64,000 nucleotides of DNA, from positions 32,654 through 96,653 of the forward strand of contig CACFPS010000005.1 in assembly GCA_902568235.1 (NCBI GenBank), given 5' to 3'. Positions 52,759 to 63,060 of the stretch are shown here, one piece after another. The notes below the pieces were generated by a model, which saw only the letters and a program-made list of their open reading frames with translations, was not told where the DNA came from and did no database searches. The DNA comes from an uncultured Pelagibacteraceae bacterium (lineage in GTDB: Bacteria; Pseudomonadota; Alphaproteobacteria; Pelagibacterales; Pelagibacteraceae). The position numbers and the translations under genes are program-made. Position 1 is the stretch's first letter. Each line of letters begins with the position of its first letter.

Positions 52759-54672
52759 GTGGAATATCTCATATTATTTTTACCGCTGTTTGCTTCAATA
52801 CTTTCAGGTTTTTTTGGGAAAATTATTGGAGATAAAATTTCTCAAGTTACCACAAGTTTATTTGTTTCATTATCGGCAGTTTTATCCTTTGTAATTTTGT
52901 ATAAAGTTATCAATCAAGGCTATGAAAATAATTTAGTTATAGCTACCTGGATAAATTCAGGTTCTTTGAATGTCAACTGGTCAATAAAAATAGATGCATT
53001 ATCATCAGTGATGTTAGTTGTTGTAAATCTAGTGTCAGCCTTAGTTCATGTTTACTCTATAGGATATATGTCTGACGATCCACACAAACCAAGATTTATG
53101 TCTTACTTGTCTTTATTTACATTTGCAATGTTAACATTGGTAACTTCTGATAATTTCATACAATTATTTTTTGGCTGGGAAGGTGTTGGACTATGTTCAT
53201 ATTTTTTAATTGGTTTTTGGTTTAAAAAAGATAGTGCCAATTCAGCAGCTATAAAAGCTTTTGTTGTTAATAGAGTTGGAGATTTTGGATTTGCTTTAGG
53301 TATTTTTTTAATTTTTTATATTTTTGGTACAGTCAATTATAATGAAGTATTTGAACAAATCCCAACTATTATTGATAAAAAAATTATATTTTTAGGATTT
53401 AGTACAAAAGCAATTGATCTAATTTGCATATTACTATTCATAGGTGCTATGGGAAAGTCAGCTCAACTTTTGTTACATACTTGGTTGCCCGATGCAATGG
53501 AAGGACCCACGCCAGTGTCTGCATTAATTCATGCAGCAACAATGGTTACAGCCGGAGTTTTTCTTGTTGTAAGATGTTCTCCAATCTATGAATACTCTCA
53601 ATTAGCACTTACAATTATTACAGTTGTAGGAATGTCGACTGCTTTTTTTGCTGCCACGATTGCTATTGTACAAACAGATATTAAAAAAATAATAGCATAT
53701 TCTACATGTAGTCAATTAGGATATATGTTTTTTGCAGCTGGTGTAGGAGCGTATAATGTTGCAATGTTTCATCTTTTTACTCATGCTTTCTTTAAAGCAT
53801 TATTATTCTTAGGATCAGGATCTATAATTCATGCATTTAAAAATGAGCAAAATATTAATTTGATGGGAGGTGTATGGAAAAAATTACCTTACACTTATAT
53901 ATTAATGATAATAGGAACTTTAGCCTTAACTGGATTTCCATTTCTCTCAGGTTTTTACTCAAAAGATGCCATTATTGAATTTGCTTATTTAAAAGATAAT
54001 AGAGCCGGCTTTTTTGCAGCATATATAGGTATATTCACGGCATTATTAACCTCTATTTATTCATGGAGATTAATATTTAAAACCTTTCATGGTGATTATA
54101 ACAATCAAAAAAATAAGATTGAATCATTGCACGAGTCTCCTGCTGTAATGCTATTGCCTTTAGCGGTTTTAGCGATAGGTTCAATTTTTGCTGGAATCAT
54201 ATTTAAAGAATTATTTATTGGACATGATACTTTTTATGTTTTTTGGGGCGATTCAATTAAGTTTCTTCAACCTTTAAGCACGGATCATCCACCCAAATGG
54301 TTTATAGTTTTAACACCACTTTTAGTCACGATTTCTATACCATTGTCCTTTTATTTATTTGTTAAAAACAAAAAAATTGTCAACGCTATTGTAGAAGCCA
54401 ATAAACCTCTATATGTATTTCTTCAACACAAATGGTATTTTGATGAATTGTATGATTTTTTATTTGTAAAACCTTCCAAGAAAACTGGATATTTTCTTTG
54501 GAAGAAAATTGACATTCTGATAATTGATAGATTTGGTCCAGATGGAATATCAAAGTTAATTAAAAACCTTTCAATTAGAGCAGTCAAATTTCAAAGCGGG
54601 TACATTTACCATTATGCTCTTATTATGCTTTTAGGTTTTTCAGCTTTATTAACTTTATTAATTTTTAAATAA
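52759..54672 (+). CDS. nuoL: NADH-quinone oxidoreductase subunit L
   Basis: 637 residues starting at GTG 52759, one base after nuoK. An antiporter-like proton-pumping subunit with about sixteen helices; the core motif GWEGVGLCSYFLIGFW near 135 and LLLHTWLPDAMEGPTPVSAL near 240 are present, with the lateral helix at the C-terminus. Stop overlaps the nuoM start (TAATG). Confidence 0.97.
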   Translation: MEYLILFLPLFASILSGFFGKIIGDKISQVTTSLFVSLSAVLSFVILYKVINQGYENNLVIATWINSGSLNVNWSIKIDALSSVMLVVVNLVSALVHVYSIGYMSDDPHKPRFMSYLSLFTFAMLTLVTSDNFIQLFFGWEGVGLCSYFLIGFWFKKDSANSAAIKAFVVNRVGDFGFALGIFLIFYIFGTVNYNEVFEQIPTIIDKKIIFLGFSTKAIDLICILLFIGAMGKSAQLLLHTWLPDAMEGPTPVSALIHAATMVTAGVFLVVRCSPIYEYSQLALTIITVVGMSTAFFAATIAIVQTDIKKIIAYSTCSQLGYMFFAAGVGAYNVAMFHLFTHAFFKALLFLGSGSIIHAFKNEQNINLMGGVWKKLPYTYILMIIGTLALTGFPFLSGFYSKDAIIEFAYLKDNRAGFFAAYIGIFTALLTSIYSWRLIFKTFHGDYNNQKNKIESLHESPAVMLLPLAVLAIGSIFAGIIFKELFIGHDTFYVFWGDSIKFLQPLSTDHPPKWFIVLTPLLVTISIPLSFYLFVKNKKIVNAIVEANKPLYVFLQHKWYFDELYDFLFVKPSKKTGYFLWKKIDILIIDRFGPDGISKLIKNLSIRAVKFQSGYIYHYALIMLLGFSALLTLLIFK

Positions 54673-56168
54673 TGAATTTTCCAATTATATCATCTTTAAT
54701 TTTACTTCCTACTATTGGTGCGTTGTTTATTTTTTTTACAAGACCTTCATCCAAAAAATATCAAAGCAGCAAATATGTAGCTTTGTTTATATCATTGGCA
54801 AATTTTCTTTTATCATTATATCTTTGGTATATTTTTGATAAATCGAATGTAGATTTTCAGTTTGTAGAAAATAGAGAATGGTTATCTGGTTTTATAAATT
54901 ATAAAGTTGGTATAGATGGTATATCAATTTTGTTTATTTTACTTACTACCTTTATTGTTCCTATTTGTATAATTTCCGTTAACGCTACAGTCACAAATAA
55001 ATTAAAAAATTTTTTAATTGCTATTCTTTTAATGGAAACCATGATGATTGGAGTTTTCTGTTCATTAGATTTGGTTGTTTTTTACTTATTTTTCGAAGCT
55101 GGTTTAATTCCAATGTTTTTAATAATAGGAATTTGGGGAGGCGAAAGAAGAGTTTACTCAGCTTTTAAATTTTTTCTTTATACACTTTTAGGATCAGTAT
55201 TAATGTTGATAGCAATAATATCTATCTACTGGATTACCGGCACAACTGATGTTGTAAAACTTTATGAAATTGGAATAGATCCAAAATATCAAAAATTACT
55301 ATGGTTAGCTTTCTTTAGTTCATTTGCAGTTAAAACTCCAATGTGGCCAGTTCACACTTGGTTACCTGATGCACACGTTGAAGCTCCAACTGCTGGATCA
55401 GTGTTACTAGCTGCAATTTTATTAAAAATGGCAGGTTATGGGTTTATAAGATTTTCTTTAGGACTTTTTCCTATAGCGTCAGAATATTTTATACCTTTAA
55501 TATATTTCTTGAGTTTAATAGCAATAATATACACTTCTTTAGTAGCTTTGATGCAAGAAGATATGAAAAAACTTATAGCTTACTCATCAGTTGCTCATAT
55601 GGGTTTTGTTACTTTGGGTATATTTACAATGACCCAACAAGGGATTGAAGGAAGTATAATTCAAATGATAAGCCACGGACTTGTTTCTGCTGCATTATTT
55701 TTAAGCGTAGGTGTTCTCTATGAAAGAATGCATACGCGCATGATCAATAAATATAGTGGATTAGTTCTAATAATGCCAAAATACGCAATTGTTCTTATGG
55801 TATTTACTTTAGGATCGATTGGTTTACCGGGAACAAGTGGTTTTGTAGGTGAATTTCTTATTTTGATGGGAGCATTTAAAAAAAATTTCTTAGTAGCAAC
55901 TATAGCAAGTTTAGGAGTAATTTTAGGAGCTGCCTATATGTTGTGGTTATATAAAAGAGTAATCTTTGGAAATTTGATTAATGAAGATCTCAAAAAGCTA
56001 ATTGATTTAAAAAAAATAGAGATTTTAGTTTTTTCTAGTCTTGTTTTTCCAATCTTATTTTTTGGTTTTTATCCAGAACCATTAATTAATTCAGTCGAGA
56101 CATCAGTTATAAATTTAATTGATATGTATAATTTTAATATAAATAACAATTTAGTTTTAAAAAAATGA
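54672..56168 (+). CDS. nuoM: NADH-quinone oxidoreductase subunit M
   Basis: 498 residues, about fourteen helices. The pumping lysine helix lies in FAVKTPMWPVHTWLPDAHVE and the core acidic residue in FYLFFEAGLIPMFLIIGIWG. Homologous to L and N. Overlaps nuoN by four bases. Confidence 0.97.
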   Translation: MNFPIISSLILLPTIGALFIFFTRPSSKKYQSSKYVALFISLANFLLSLYLWYIFDKSNVDFQFVENREWLSGFINYKVGIDGISILFILLTTFIVPICIISVNATVTNKLKNFLIAILLMETMMIGVFCSLDLVVFYLFFEAGLIPMFLIIGIWGGERRVYSAFKFFLYTLLGSVLMLIAIISIYWITGTTDVVKLYEIGIDPKYQKLLWLAFFSSFAVKTPMWPVHTWLPDAHVEAPTAGSVLLAAILLKMAGYGFIRFSLGLFPIASEYFIPLIYFLSLIAIIYTSLVALMQEDMKKLIAYSSVAHMGFVTLGIFTMTQQGIEGSIIQMISHGLVSAALFLSVGVLYERMHTRMINKYSGLVLIMPKYAIVLMVFTLGSIGLPGTSGFVGEFLILMGAFKKNFLVATIASLGVILGAAYMLWLYKRVIFGNLINEDLKKLIDLKKIEILVFSSLVFPILFFGFYPEPLINSVETSVINLIDMYNFNINNNLVLKK

Positions 56169-57583
56169 TAGAAAACCTTGAACTTATTTTACCTGAAATA
56201 TTTGTTTCTTTAGCAATAATGTTATTTTTAATAATAGGTGTTTACAAAAAAAATAGCTCTTCATTAGTTTATTATTTATCAACAGTTAGTCTTCTAGTTT
56301 TATTTGCATTACTTTTTAATTATTATTCTTTATCTGAATCATCTCTTTTTAATGAAAGTTATAAAATAGATAAGTTAGCAACTTTTATGAAGCTTCTTAC
56401 AGCTGTCTCGGGAATTTTTGTTATGCTAACATCATCTAAATATATTCAATTAAACAAAATAGATAAAATTGAATATCCAATTTTAATTCTAAGTTCAATT
56501 TTAGGTATGATGGTAATGATAAGTTCCAACGATCTCATAGTCTTTTATATGGGTCTAGAACTTCAATCACTAGCTTTATACGTCCTTGCGTCGTTTAATA
56601 GGGACAATATCTTTTCAACTGAATCAGGATTGAAATATTTTGTGTTAAGTGCACTTTCTTCAGGTTTATTACTATATGGATGTTCATTAATATATGGTTT
56701 TGCAGAATCTACAAATTTTAATGTTATAATAAACAATACTAATAGTGCCAATTATGGATTAACATTTGGAATTGTATTTATTCTTGTTGGTCTTGCTTTT
56801 AAAATTTCAGCCGTTCCTTTTCATATGTGGGCTCCTGACGTATATCAAGGATCTCCAACATCAGTAACACTTTTTTTTGCTATACTTCCAAAAATAGCAG
56901 CATTAACTGTATTTATTAGATTTCTATATGTGCCTTTTGCAAACATGAATGATCAATGGCAAATAATTATTGTTTTTTTATCAATTGGATCAATGTTATT
57001 TGGTGCAGTTGCAGCTATTGGTCAAAGAAATTTAAAAAGATTAGTTGCTTATAGTTCAATTGGTCATATGGGTTATGCTTTAGCTGGTCTTTCAACGAGT
57101 ACAAACGAAGGCATTCAATCGTCAATTATTTATATGACAATTTATTTAATAATGAACTTAGCATTTTTTAGTTGTTTATTTATGCTGAGAAGAAATGAAA
57201 GCTACTATGAGAATATAGAAGACCTATCAGGTTTATCTAAAAACCATCCAATATTGTCATTTTCTTTATTAGTAATTTTGTTTTCACTTGCGGGCATACC
57301 TCCACTTGCTGGTTTTTTTGCTAAATTTTATATTTTTATGGCAGTAATTGAGGAGTCTATGTATTTCTTGGCAATTGTAGGATTATTATCAACAGTTATT
57401 TCAGCATTTTATTATTTAAGAATAATTAAAGTTATTTATTTTGATCCAGATATGGACAAATATGACACAAATCATCATTTTGGCTTAAAATTTACGCTAG
57501 CAATAACCACAATATTTATTTTGATATACTTTATTTATCCTAGAGGATTGACAGATCTAATATCTAAAATAATTATTATTTGA
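56165..57583 (+). CDS. nuoN: NADH-quinone oxidoreductase subunit N
   Basis: 472 residues, about fourteen helices. Core motif FYMGLELQSLALYVLASF near 122, KISAVPFHMWAPDVYQGSP near 215. Last complex I gene; its stop TGA shares one base with the birA ATG, so birA is translationally coupled to it. Confidence 0.97.
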   Translation: MIENLELILPEIFVSLAIMLFLIIGVYKKNSSSLVYYLSTVSLLVLFALLFNYYSLSESSLFNESYKIDKLATFMKLLTAVSGIFVMLTSSKYIQLNKIDKIEYPILILSSILGMMVMISSNDLIVFYMGLELQSLALYVLASFNRDNIFSTESGLKYFVLSALSSGLLLYGCSLIYGFAESTNFNVIINNTNSANYGLTFGIVFILVGLAFKISAVPFHMWAPDVYQGSPTSVTLFFAILPKIAALTVFIRFLYVPFANMNDQWQIIIVFLSIGSMLFGAVAAIGQRNLKRLVAYSSIGHMGYALAGLSTSTNEGIQSSIIYMTIYLIMNLAFFSCLFMLRRNESYYENIEDLSGLSKNHPILSFSLLVILFSLAGIPPLAGFFAKFYIFMAVIEESMYFLAIVGLLSTVISAFYYLRIIKVIYFDPDMDKYDTNHHFGLKFTLAITTIFILIYFIYPRGLTDLISKIIII

Positions 57584-58107
57584 TGAAGCTTAAATTATTT
57601 GAATTTAAAAAAGTTAGGAGTACAAACGATACTGCTATAAGACTGATTAAGCAAAATTATACAAATGGATTTATAATGTCTGAAACTCAAACTTTTGGAA
57701 AAGGACAAAGAGGAAAAAAATGGGTTTCAAGAAAAGGAAATTTATTTATTTCAATTTTTTTTAAAATAAATCAAAAGTTATTTTTAAATAAAATTATTAA
57801 ATTAAATTTAAAAATAATAAATAAAATAATCAATAGTTTTATTAATGCTAAAACAAATATCAAGTCACCAAATGATATTTTAATTAAAAAAAAAAAAGTA
57901 TGTGGAATTTTACAAGAGACTCTATTTAAAGATGAAAATAAATTTTTAATAGTAGGTATGGGAATTAATCTTTTAAATAGCCCAAAAATTAAAAATTATC
58001 CAACTACGTGTTTGAACAGTTATAGCAAAAAAAAAATACACAAAAAACAAATAGTCAAAAAAATTAAACTAGATTTCGAAAAAAATTATTATAAATTTTG
58101 TAAATAA
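57583..58107 (+). CDS. birA: Biotin--[acetyl-CoA-carboxylase] ligase, minimal form
   Basis: 174 residues from ATG 57583. The catalytic domain carries STNDTAIRL, TFGKGQRGKKWVS (the G-x-G-[RK]-x-G-R biotinyl-AMP loop) and NDILIKKKKVCGILQE. The N-terminal DNA-binding domain of repressor-type BirA is absent, and the C-terminal SH3-like domain is also essentially missing: most ligases of this class have 230 or more residues. It would biotinylate the carboxylase carrier protein. It follows nuoN and is 1 base before coaX, so it is embedded in the nuo superoperon. Confidence 0.88.
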   Translation: MKLKLFEFKKVRSTNDTAIRLIKQNYTNGFIMSETQTFGKGQRGKKWVSRKGNLFISIFFKINQKLFLNKIIKLNLKIINKIINSFINAKTNIKSPNDILIKKKKVCGILQETLFKDENKFLIVGMGINLLNSPKIKNYPTTCLNSYSKKKIHKKQIVKKIKLDFEKNYYKFCK

Positions 58108-58108
58108 T

Positions 58109-58855
58109 ATGTACTTAGTAGGCGATATAGGAAATACAGAAATAAAGATATGTCTTTTTTCTGATAAAGATAAATTATTAAAAAAAGTTCGCTTTTCAAC
58201 ACAAAAAATTAGTAAAAAGTATTTGAATAAAAATTTAAAGTTTCTTGAAAGTAAAAAATATAATTTTGATAAAGTTGTTTTTTGTTCTGTTGTCCCTCGT
58301 GTTTTTAAGTTTGTTAAAAATTTTTTTGAAAATTCACATAAAATAAAGTGTTTTGAATTAAAAAAATTATATTTGAACAATTTAGTAAATATTAAAGTTA
58401 ATAGAAAACAAATTGGTTCTGATAGACTGGCTAATGCTATATCAGTTTTAGATAAAAAAAATAACTTCATTGTAGTTGATTTTGGAACAGCAACTAACTT
58501 TGATGTTGTGATTAGTAAAAATTATGTCGGTGGAATATTGGCTCCAGGTGTACAACTTTCACTTAAATCTTTATCTGAAAAAGCTTCTCTAATTCCAAAA
58601 ATTCATCTTAAAAAAACCAAACATGTTATTGGAAAAAATACATCTTCTGCTCTTAGATCGGGTTTTTTCCATGGTTATTCTGGTTTAATTGACAATATAA
58701 TTAAATTGATTATTAAACAGTCGCAAAAACAATTTAAAATAATCCTTACTGGTGGATATTCTTACCTGTTTAAAGATTCAATTAAAGGTAAAGTTTTAGT
58801 GAATAAAGATCTAACTATTAATGGTGTTTTAAAAGTTGCCAAAACTTTAAAGTAA
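58109..58855 (+). CDS. coaX: Type III pantothenate kinase
   Basis: 248 residues. ASKHA fold: phosphate 1 loop VGDIGNTEIKICLF at residues 3-16, QIGSDRLANAISV near 102 and the IVVDFGTATNFDVV loop near 122. It phosphorylates pantothenate, the first step to CoA, and typically needs a monovalent cation. It follows birA by one base and abuts rnj with no gap. Confidence 0.95.
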   Translation: MYLVGDIGNTEIKICLFSDKDKLLKKVRFSTQKISKKYLNKNLKFLESKKYNFDKVVFCSVVPRVFKFVKNFFENSHKIKCFELKKLYLNNLVNIKVNRKQIGSDRLANAISVLDKKNNFIVVDFGTATNFDVVISKNYVGGILAPGVQLSLKSLSEKASLIPKIHLKKTKHVIGKNTSSALRSGFFHGYSGLIDNIIKLIIKQSQKQFKIILTGGYSYLFKDSIKGKVLVNKDLTINGVLKVAKTLK

Positions 58856-60514
58856 ATGAAAGAAGAATTAATTTTTTGTCCGCTAGGTGGCTCTGGAGAA
58901 ATAGGCATGAATATGAATTTGTTTGCCTACGGCAAGCCAGATAATCAGAAATGGATTATTGTAGATATAGGAGTTACATTTGCTGACGACACAATACCCG
59001 GTGTTGATTTAATCTATCCAGATCCAGGATTTATAATAGACAAAAAAGAAAATCTCTTAGGTTTGATTTTAACACATGCTCATGAAGATCATATTGGGGC
59101 AATAGCTCATATTTGGCCCAAACTAAAGTGTAAAATATTTGCTACACCTTTTACTTCAGTTTTAATAAATGAAAAATTTAAAGAAAAAAAAATAGATATA
59201 ACTGGTTACTTAAAAATAGTTGAACTTAATAGCACATTAGATTTAGATCCTTTTAAAATTGAATTTGTTACCCTTACTCATTCAATCTTAGAACCAAATG
59301 GATTAAGAATACAAACACCAGTAGGAAATATTTTACATACTGGCGACTGGAAATGTGATCCAGACCCACTCATTGGAGATAATATTAACTCTAAAAGATT
59401 GAAAGAGATAGGAGATGAAGGTGTTATAGCTATGATTTGTGACTCAACAAATGTATTTAGTGCCGGTAGAGCGGGATCAGAACTAGATGTAAGAAAAAAC
59501 ATGCTTAAAGTAATGGAGAGATTAGATAAAAGAATAATAATTACATCTTTTGCATCAAATGTAGCAAGGATGGAGTCTGCCTTTTTTTGTGCAGAAAAAA
59601 TTGGAAGACAAATTTCTTTAGTAGGTAGATCTATGCATAGAATTTTTAAAGCAGCAAGACAATGTGGATATCTTAAAAAAGTTATTGATCCTATAGATTC
59701 AAGAGATGCAAAAAAAATTTCTCGTGAAAAAATTGTTTATTTATGCACAGGCAGTCAAGGAGAGCCTATGGGAGCCATGAAAAGAATTATAAACCATAGT
59801 CATCCTGATGTTTTCATTGAAAGTGGAGATGCTGTTATATTTTCATCTAAAATTATTCCTGGTAATGAAAAAAAGTTATATAAATTACATAATGATCTTG
59901 TTAAAAATGGTATTGAAGTTATTTCTGAAGATAGCGAATTTATTCATGTTTCAGGACATCCAAACCGAGAAGATTTAAGAGATATGTATAATTGGATAAA
60001 GCCTAAATGTGTAATTCCTGTTCATGGTGAACACAGACATATGTTAGAACACATAAATTTTGCCAAAGAAATGCAAGTTCCTTATCCTATAAAAGTTGAA
60101 AATGGTGATATTGTTAAACTTTATCCTGGAAATAAACCTGAAGTTTATGACAAAGCACCTACAGGAAGACTATATCTAGATGGCTCAATTTCAGTTGAAG
60201 AAGAAGCTCACTCAATAAAGGAAAGAAGAAACATTTCTGTTAATGGATATTTAGAAGCTACAATATTAATAACTTCAAAAGGTAATATACATGATAAGCC
60301 AGTATTAACCTTTAGGGGCTTGCCAATTTATGAAAAAGAAGAATTTATTTATGGTCTTGGAGAAGAGATAGAAAAAACATTAAAAACATTTTCACTTAAT
60401 AATAAAAAACATCAAGAAAATTTAATTGATGCGCTAAAAACAACATGTAGAAAATTTTCAAAAGAAAAAACTGGGAAAAGGCCTTTAACAAATATAAACT
60501 TAATAAGAATATAA
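58856..60514 (+). CDS. rnj: Ribonuclease J
   Basis: 552 residues. Metallo-beta-lactamase motif THAHEDHIGAIAHIW near 73, GDWKCDPDP and the beta-CASP domain with CTGSQGEPMGA near 300 and IPVHGEHRHM near 384. RNase J has 5'-3' exo- and endonuclease activity on RNA; in alphaproteobacteria it matures 16S rRNA and turns over mRNA. Starts with no gap after coaX. Confidence 0.95.
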   Translation: MKEELIFCPLGGSGEIGMNMNLFAYGKPDNQKWIIVDIGVTFADDTIPGVDLIYPDPGFIIDKKENLLGLILTHAHEDHIGAIAHIWPKLKCKIFATPFTSVLINEKFKEKKIDITGYLKIVELNSTLDLDPFKIEFVTLTHSILEPNGLRIQTPVGNILHTGDWKCDPDPLIGDNINSKRLKEIGDEGVIAMICDSTNVFSAGRAGSELDVRKNMLKVMERLDKRIIITSFASNVARMESAFFCAEKIGRQISLVGRSMHRIFKAARQCGYLKKVIDPIDSRDAKKISREKIVYLCTGSQGEPMGAMKRIINHSHPDVFIESGDAVIFSSKIIPGNEKKLYKLHNDLVKNGIEVISEDSEFIHVSGHPNREDLRDMYNWIKPKCVIPVHGEHRHMLEHINFAKEMQVPYPIKVENGDIVKLYPGNKPEVYDKAPTGRLYLDGSISVEEEAHSIKERRNISVNGYLEATILITSKGNIHDKPVLTFRGLPIYEKEEFIYGLGEEIEKTLKTFSLNNKKHQENLIDALKTTCRKFSKEKTGKRPLTNINLIRI

Positions 60515-60523
60515 ATATATAAA

Positions 60524-61852
60524 ATGTATTTTTCTAAATCTTTTATTCCAATATTAAAAAATAACCCTACAGAAGCTAAAATAAAATCTCATCAATTAAT
60601 GTTGCGAGTTGGTATGATTAAACAATCTTCTGCAGGAATTTATTCATGGCTTCCATTAGGTTTTAAAGTTATGAAAAAAATTGAACAAATTGTTAGAGAA
60701 GAACAAGATAGAGTAGGAGTTCAAGAAATATTAATGCCAACAATTCAATCTTCAGAAATTTGGAAAGAAAGTGGTAGATATGATGACTATGGAGAGGAAA
60801 TGCTGAGAATTAAAGACCGTCAAAATAGAGAAATGCTTTATGGTCCTACCAATGAAGAGTTAATAACAGAAATATTCAGATCAAGTATAAAATCTTATAA
60901 ATCTTTACCTCAACTTTTATATCATATTCAATGGAAGTTTAGAGACGAACTTAGACCTCGTTTTGGAATTATGAGATGTAGAGAATTTTATATGAAAGAT
61001 GCATATTCATTTGATTTGTCTGATGAAGATGCTTTTTTTTCTTATAATAAATTTTTTTTATCATATTTAAAAACTTTCAAAAGATTAAATTTATCTGCTA
61101 TACCAATGGCTGCCGACACTGGTCCAATTGGAGGAAATCTTTCTCATGAATTTATAATATTAGCCGAAACTGGAGAGAACAAGATTTATACTGATAAAAG
61201 AATATTTGATGTTGATTACACTTCGACAATTCTTGAAAATTCATCTCTTGAAAAACTTAGAAGAGATTATGAAAAATTTTATTCAGTTACAGATGAAAAA
61301 TTCAATAAAGCAGAATTTGAAAATAAAGTACCTACTGAACATAGAGTTAACACAAAAGGTATTGAGGTTGGTCATATTTTTTATTTTGGAGACAAATACT
61401 CAAAACCAATGAATGCTTCTGTTGATTTTAATGGAAAAAAAGAATTTGTTAAAATGGGATCTTATGGAATAGGAGTTTCAAGATTAGTTGGTGCCATAAT
61501 TGAAGCAAAATATAACGATAAAGATGAAATTATGAAATGGCCAATATCAGTATCACCTTATGACTGTGCAATAATACCAATGATAAGCAAGAATGATTCA
61601 TCTAATTTAGAAAAATCAAATAAAATTTTAGACTACCTAAAATCAAAAAATATAGATCCTATTATTGATGACACAGATGAAAATATTTCAGCAAAAATTA
61701 AAAAATTTAATCTAATTGGCATTCCTTACCAATTGATTATTGGTAAGAAAACCGAGGGAGAGCTTTTTGAGTTTAAAGAAGTTGGTGAACAAACTCAAAA
61801 ATTAAAAATTGAAGAAATAGCATCACAAATTAATAAAGCTAAATCAAATTGA
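60524..61852 (+). CDS. proS: Prolyl-tRNA synthetase (short alphaproteobacterial form)
   Basis: 442 residues. Class II motifs: motif 1 LGFKVMKKIEQIVREEQDR, motif 2 WKFRDELRPRFGIMRCREFYMKDAYSF region split into two segments, and motif 3 MGSYGIGVSRLVGA. It lacks the large editing insertion seen in the E. coli enzyme, as is normal for this alphaproteobacterial type. Its stop overlaps the lolC start by 4 bases. Confidence 0.96.
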   Translation: MYFSKSFIPILKNNPTEAKIKSHQLMLRVGMIKQSSAGIYSWLPLGFKVMKKIEQIVREEQDRVGVQEILMPTIQSSEIWKESGRYDDYGEEMLRIKDRQNREMLYGPTNEELITEIFRSSIKSYKSLPQLLYHIQWKFRDELRPRFGIMRCREFYMKDAYSFDLSDEDAFFSYNKFFLSYLKTFKRLNLSAIPMAADTGPIGGNLSHEFIILAETGENKIYTDKRIFDVDYTSTILENSSLEKLRRDYEKFYSVTDEKFNKAEFENKVPTEHRVNTKGIEVGHIFYFGDKYSKPMNASVDFNGKKEFVKMGSYGIGVSRLVGAIIEAKYNDKDEIMKWPISVSPYDCAIIPMISKNDSSNLEKSNKILDYLKSKNIDPIIDDTDENISAKIKKFNLIGIPYQLIIGKKTEGELFEFKEVGEQTQKLKIEEIASQINKAKSN

Positions 61853-63060
61853 TCTCACAATTAGAAAAAGAAGTAACATTAAGATTTTTAAGAACCAAAA
61901 AAAAAGATGGTTTTTTGAATATTATATCTATTTTTTCATTTATAGGAATATCGCTAGGAGTAGCTGTTTTAATTATAGTTATGTCTGTAATGAATGGATT
62001 TAGAACAGAGCTAATTGACAAGATAGTTGGGTTTAATGCTCATGCCGTTGTGAAGCCTTACAACAAGCCTTTAAAATTTATTTCTGATGATGATTTTGCA
62101 AAGAATATATTTTCAAATGATGGCGAGGCAGTAATTTTAAATAAAAATAATACAAAAGGCGTACTTTTGAAAGGATATTTAGAAAATGATTTTAAGGATA
62201 TTAAAATTATTAATAATAAAGAATTTTTTGGATCTAAAAATTTAAATAAAAATTCAATTTCAATTGGTAAAGAAATGAGTTTTAATTTAAATGTAGATAT
62301 CGGTGATACTATTACAATTATGTCTCCTTCAGGTGTGCAAACATTAATAGGATCGTTACCAAAACAAGAATCTTTTAAAATTATATCAATTTTTGATAGC
62401 GGCTTATCGGATTATAATGAAAATATTGCATATATAAATTTAGAAACTCTAGAAAACTTTTTTGATAAAAATAAAAATGAAAGATTTTTAGAATTCTATT
62501 TCCAAAGTCCCAAAAATATAGATGTTCATAAAGTTAATTTAACAAAACTTTTTCCTGATGAACAAGTTTATACTTGGGCCGATATGAATAAATCATTATT
62601 TTCTGCTTTAAAAGTTGAAAGAAATGTGATGTTTATAATTCTTTCTTTAATAATAATTGTTGCAGCTTTTAATATAATTTCTGGACTTACAATTTTAGTA
62701 AAAAATAAAACAAGAGATATCGGTATTTTGAAATCTATTGGAGTAACAAATAAATCAATAAAGAAAATTTTCTTTTTAGTTGGATTTATTATTGGCACAG
62801 GTGCAACATTTTTTGGAATAATTGTTGGAACATTATTCTCATATTATGTTGAAAATATAAGAAAATTTATCTCAAACACATTTGATGTAACTTTATTTCC
62901 TGAAGAAATATATTTTCTTAATTCAATGCCAGCTGAAATAGACCCAGGTTCTATAATTTTAATTGCTTTTTGTTCGATAATAACAACTATAATTGTATCT
63001 ATCTATCCTGCTTCTAAAGCATCGTCTTTAGATACAGTTAAAACATTAAAATATGAATAA
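61849..63060 (+). CDS. lolC: Lipoprotein-releasing ABC transporter permease (LolC/LolE)
   Basis: 403 residues starting at TTG 61849 inside the proS stop. Four membrane helices: one at residues 25-50 (IFSFIGISLGVAVLIIVMSV), then a large periplasmic domain to about 260, then three helices at about 263-285, 310-335 and 365-388. The end SIYPASKASSLDTVKTLKYE is typical of FtsX/LolC proteins. It extracts outer-membrane lipoproteins from the inner membrane with LolD. Only one permease gene is present, so it may act as a homodimer (LolF-like) as in other alphaproteobacteria. Confidence 0.92.
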   Translation: MISQLEKEVTLRFLRTKKKDGFLNIISIFSFIGISLGVAVLIIVMSVMNGFRTELIDKIVGFNAHAVVKPYNKPLKFISDDDFAKNIFSNDGEAVILNKNNTKGVLLKGYLENDFKDIKIINNKEFFGSKNLNKNSISIGKEMSFNLNVDIGDTITIMSPSGVQTLIGSLPKQESFKIISIFDSGLSDYNENIAYINLETLENFFDKNKNERFLEFYFQSPKNIDVHKVNLTKLFPDEQVYTWADMNKSLFSALKVERNVMFIILSLIIIVAAFNIISGLTILVKNKTRDIGILKSIGVTNKSIKKIFFLVGFIIGTGATFFGIIVGTLFSYYVENIRKFISNTFDVTLFPEEIYFLNSMPAEIDPGSIILIAFCSIITTIIVSIYPASKASSLDTVKTLKYE

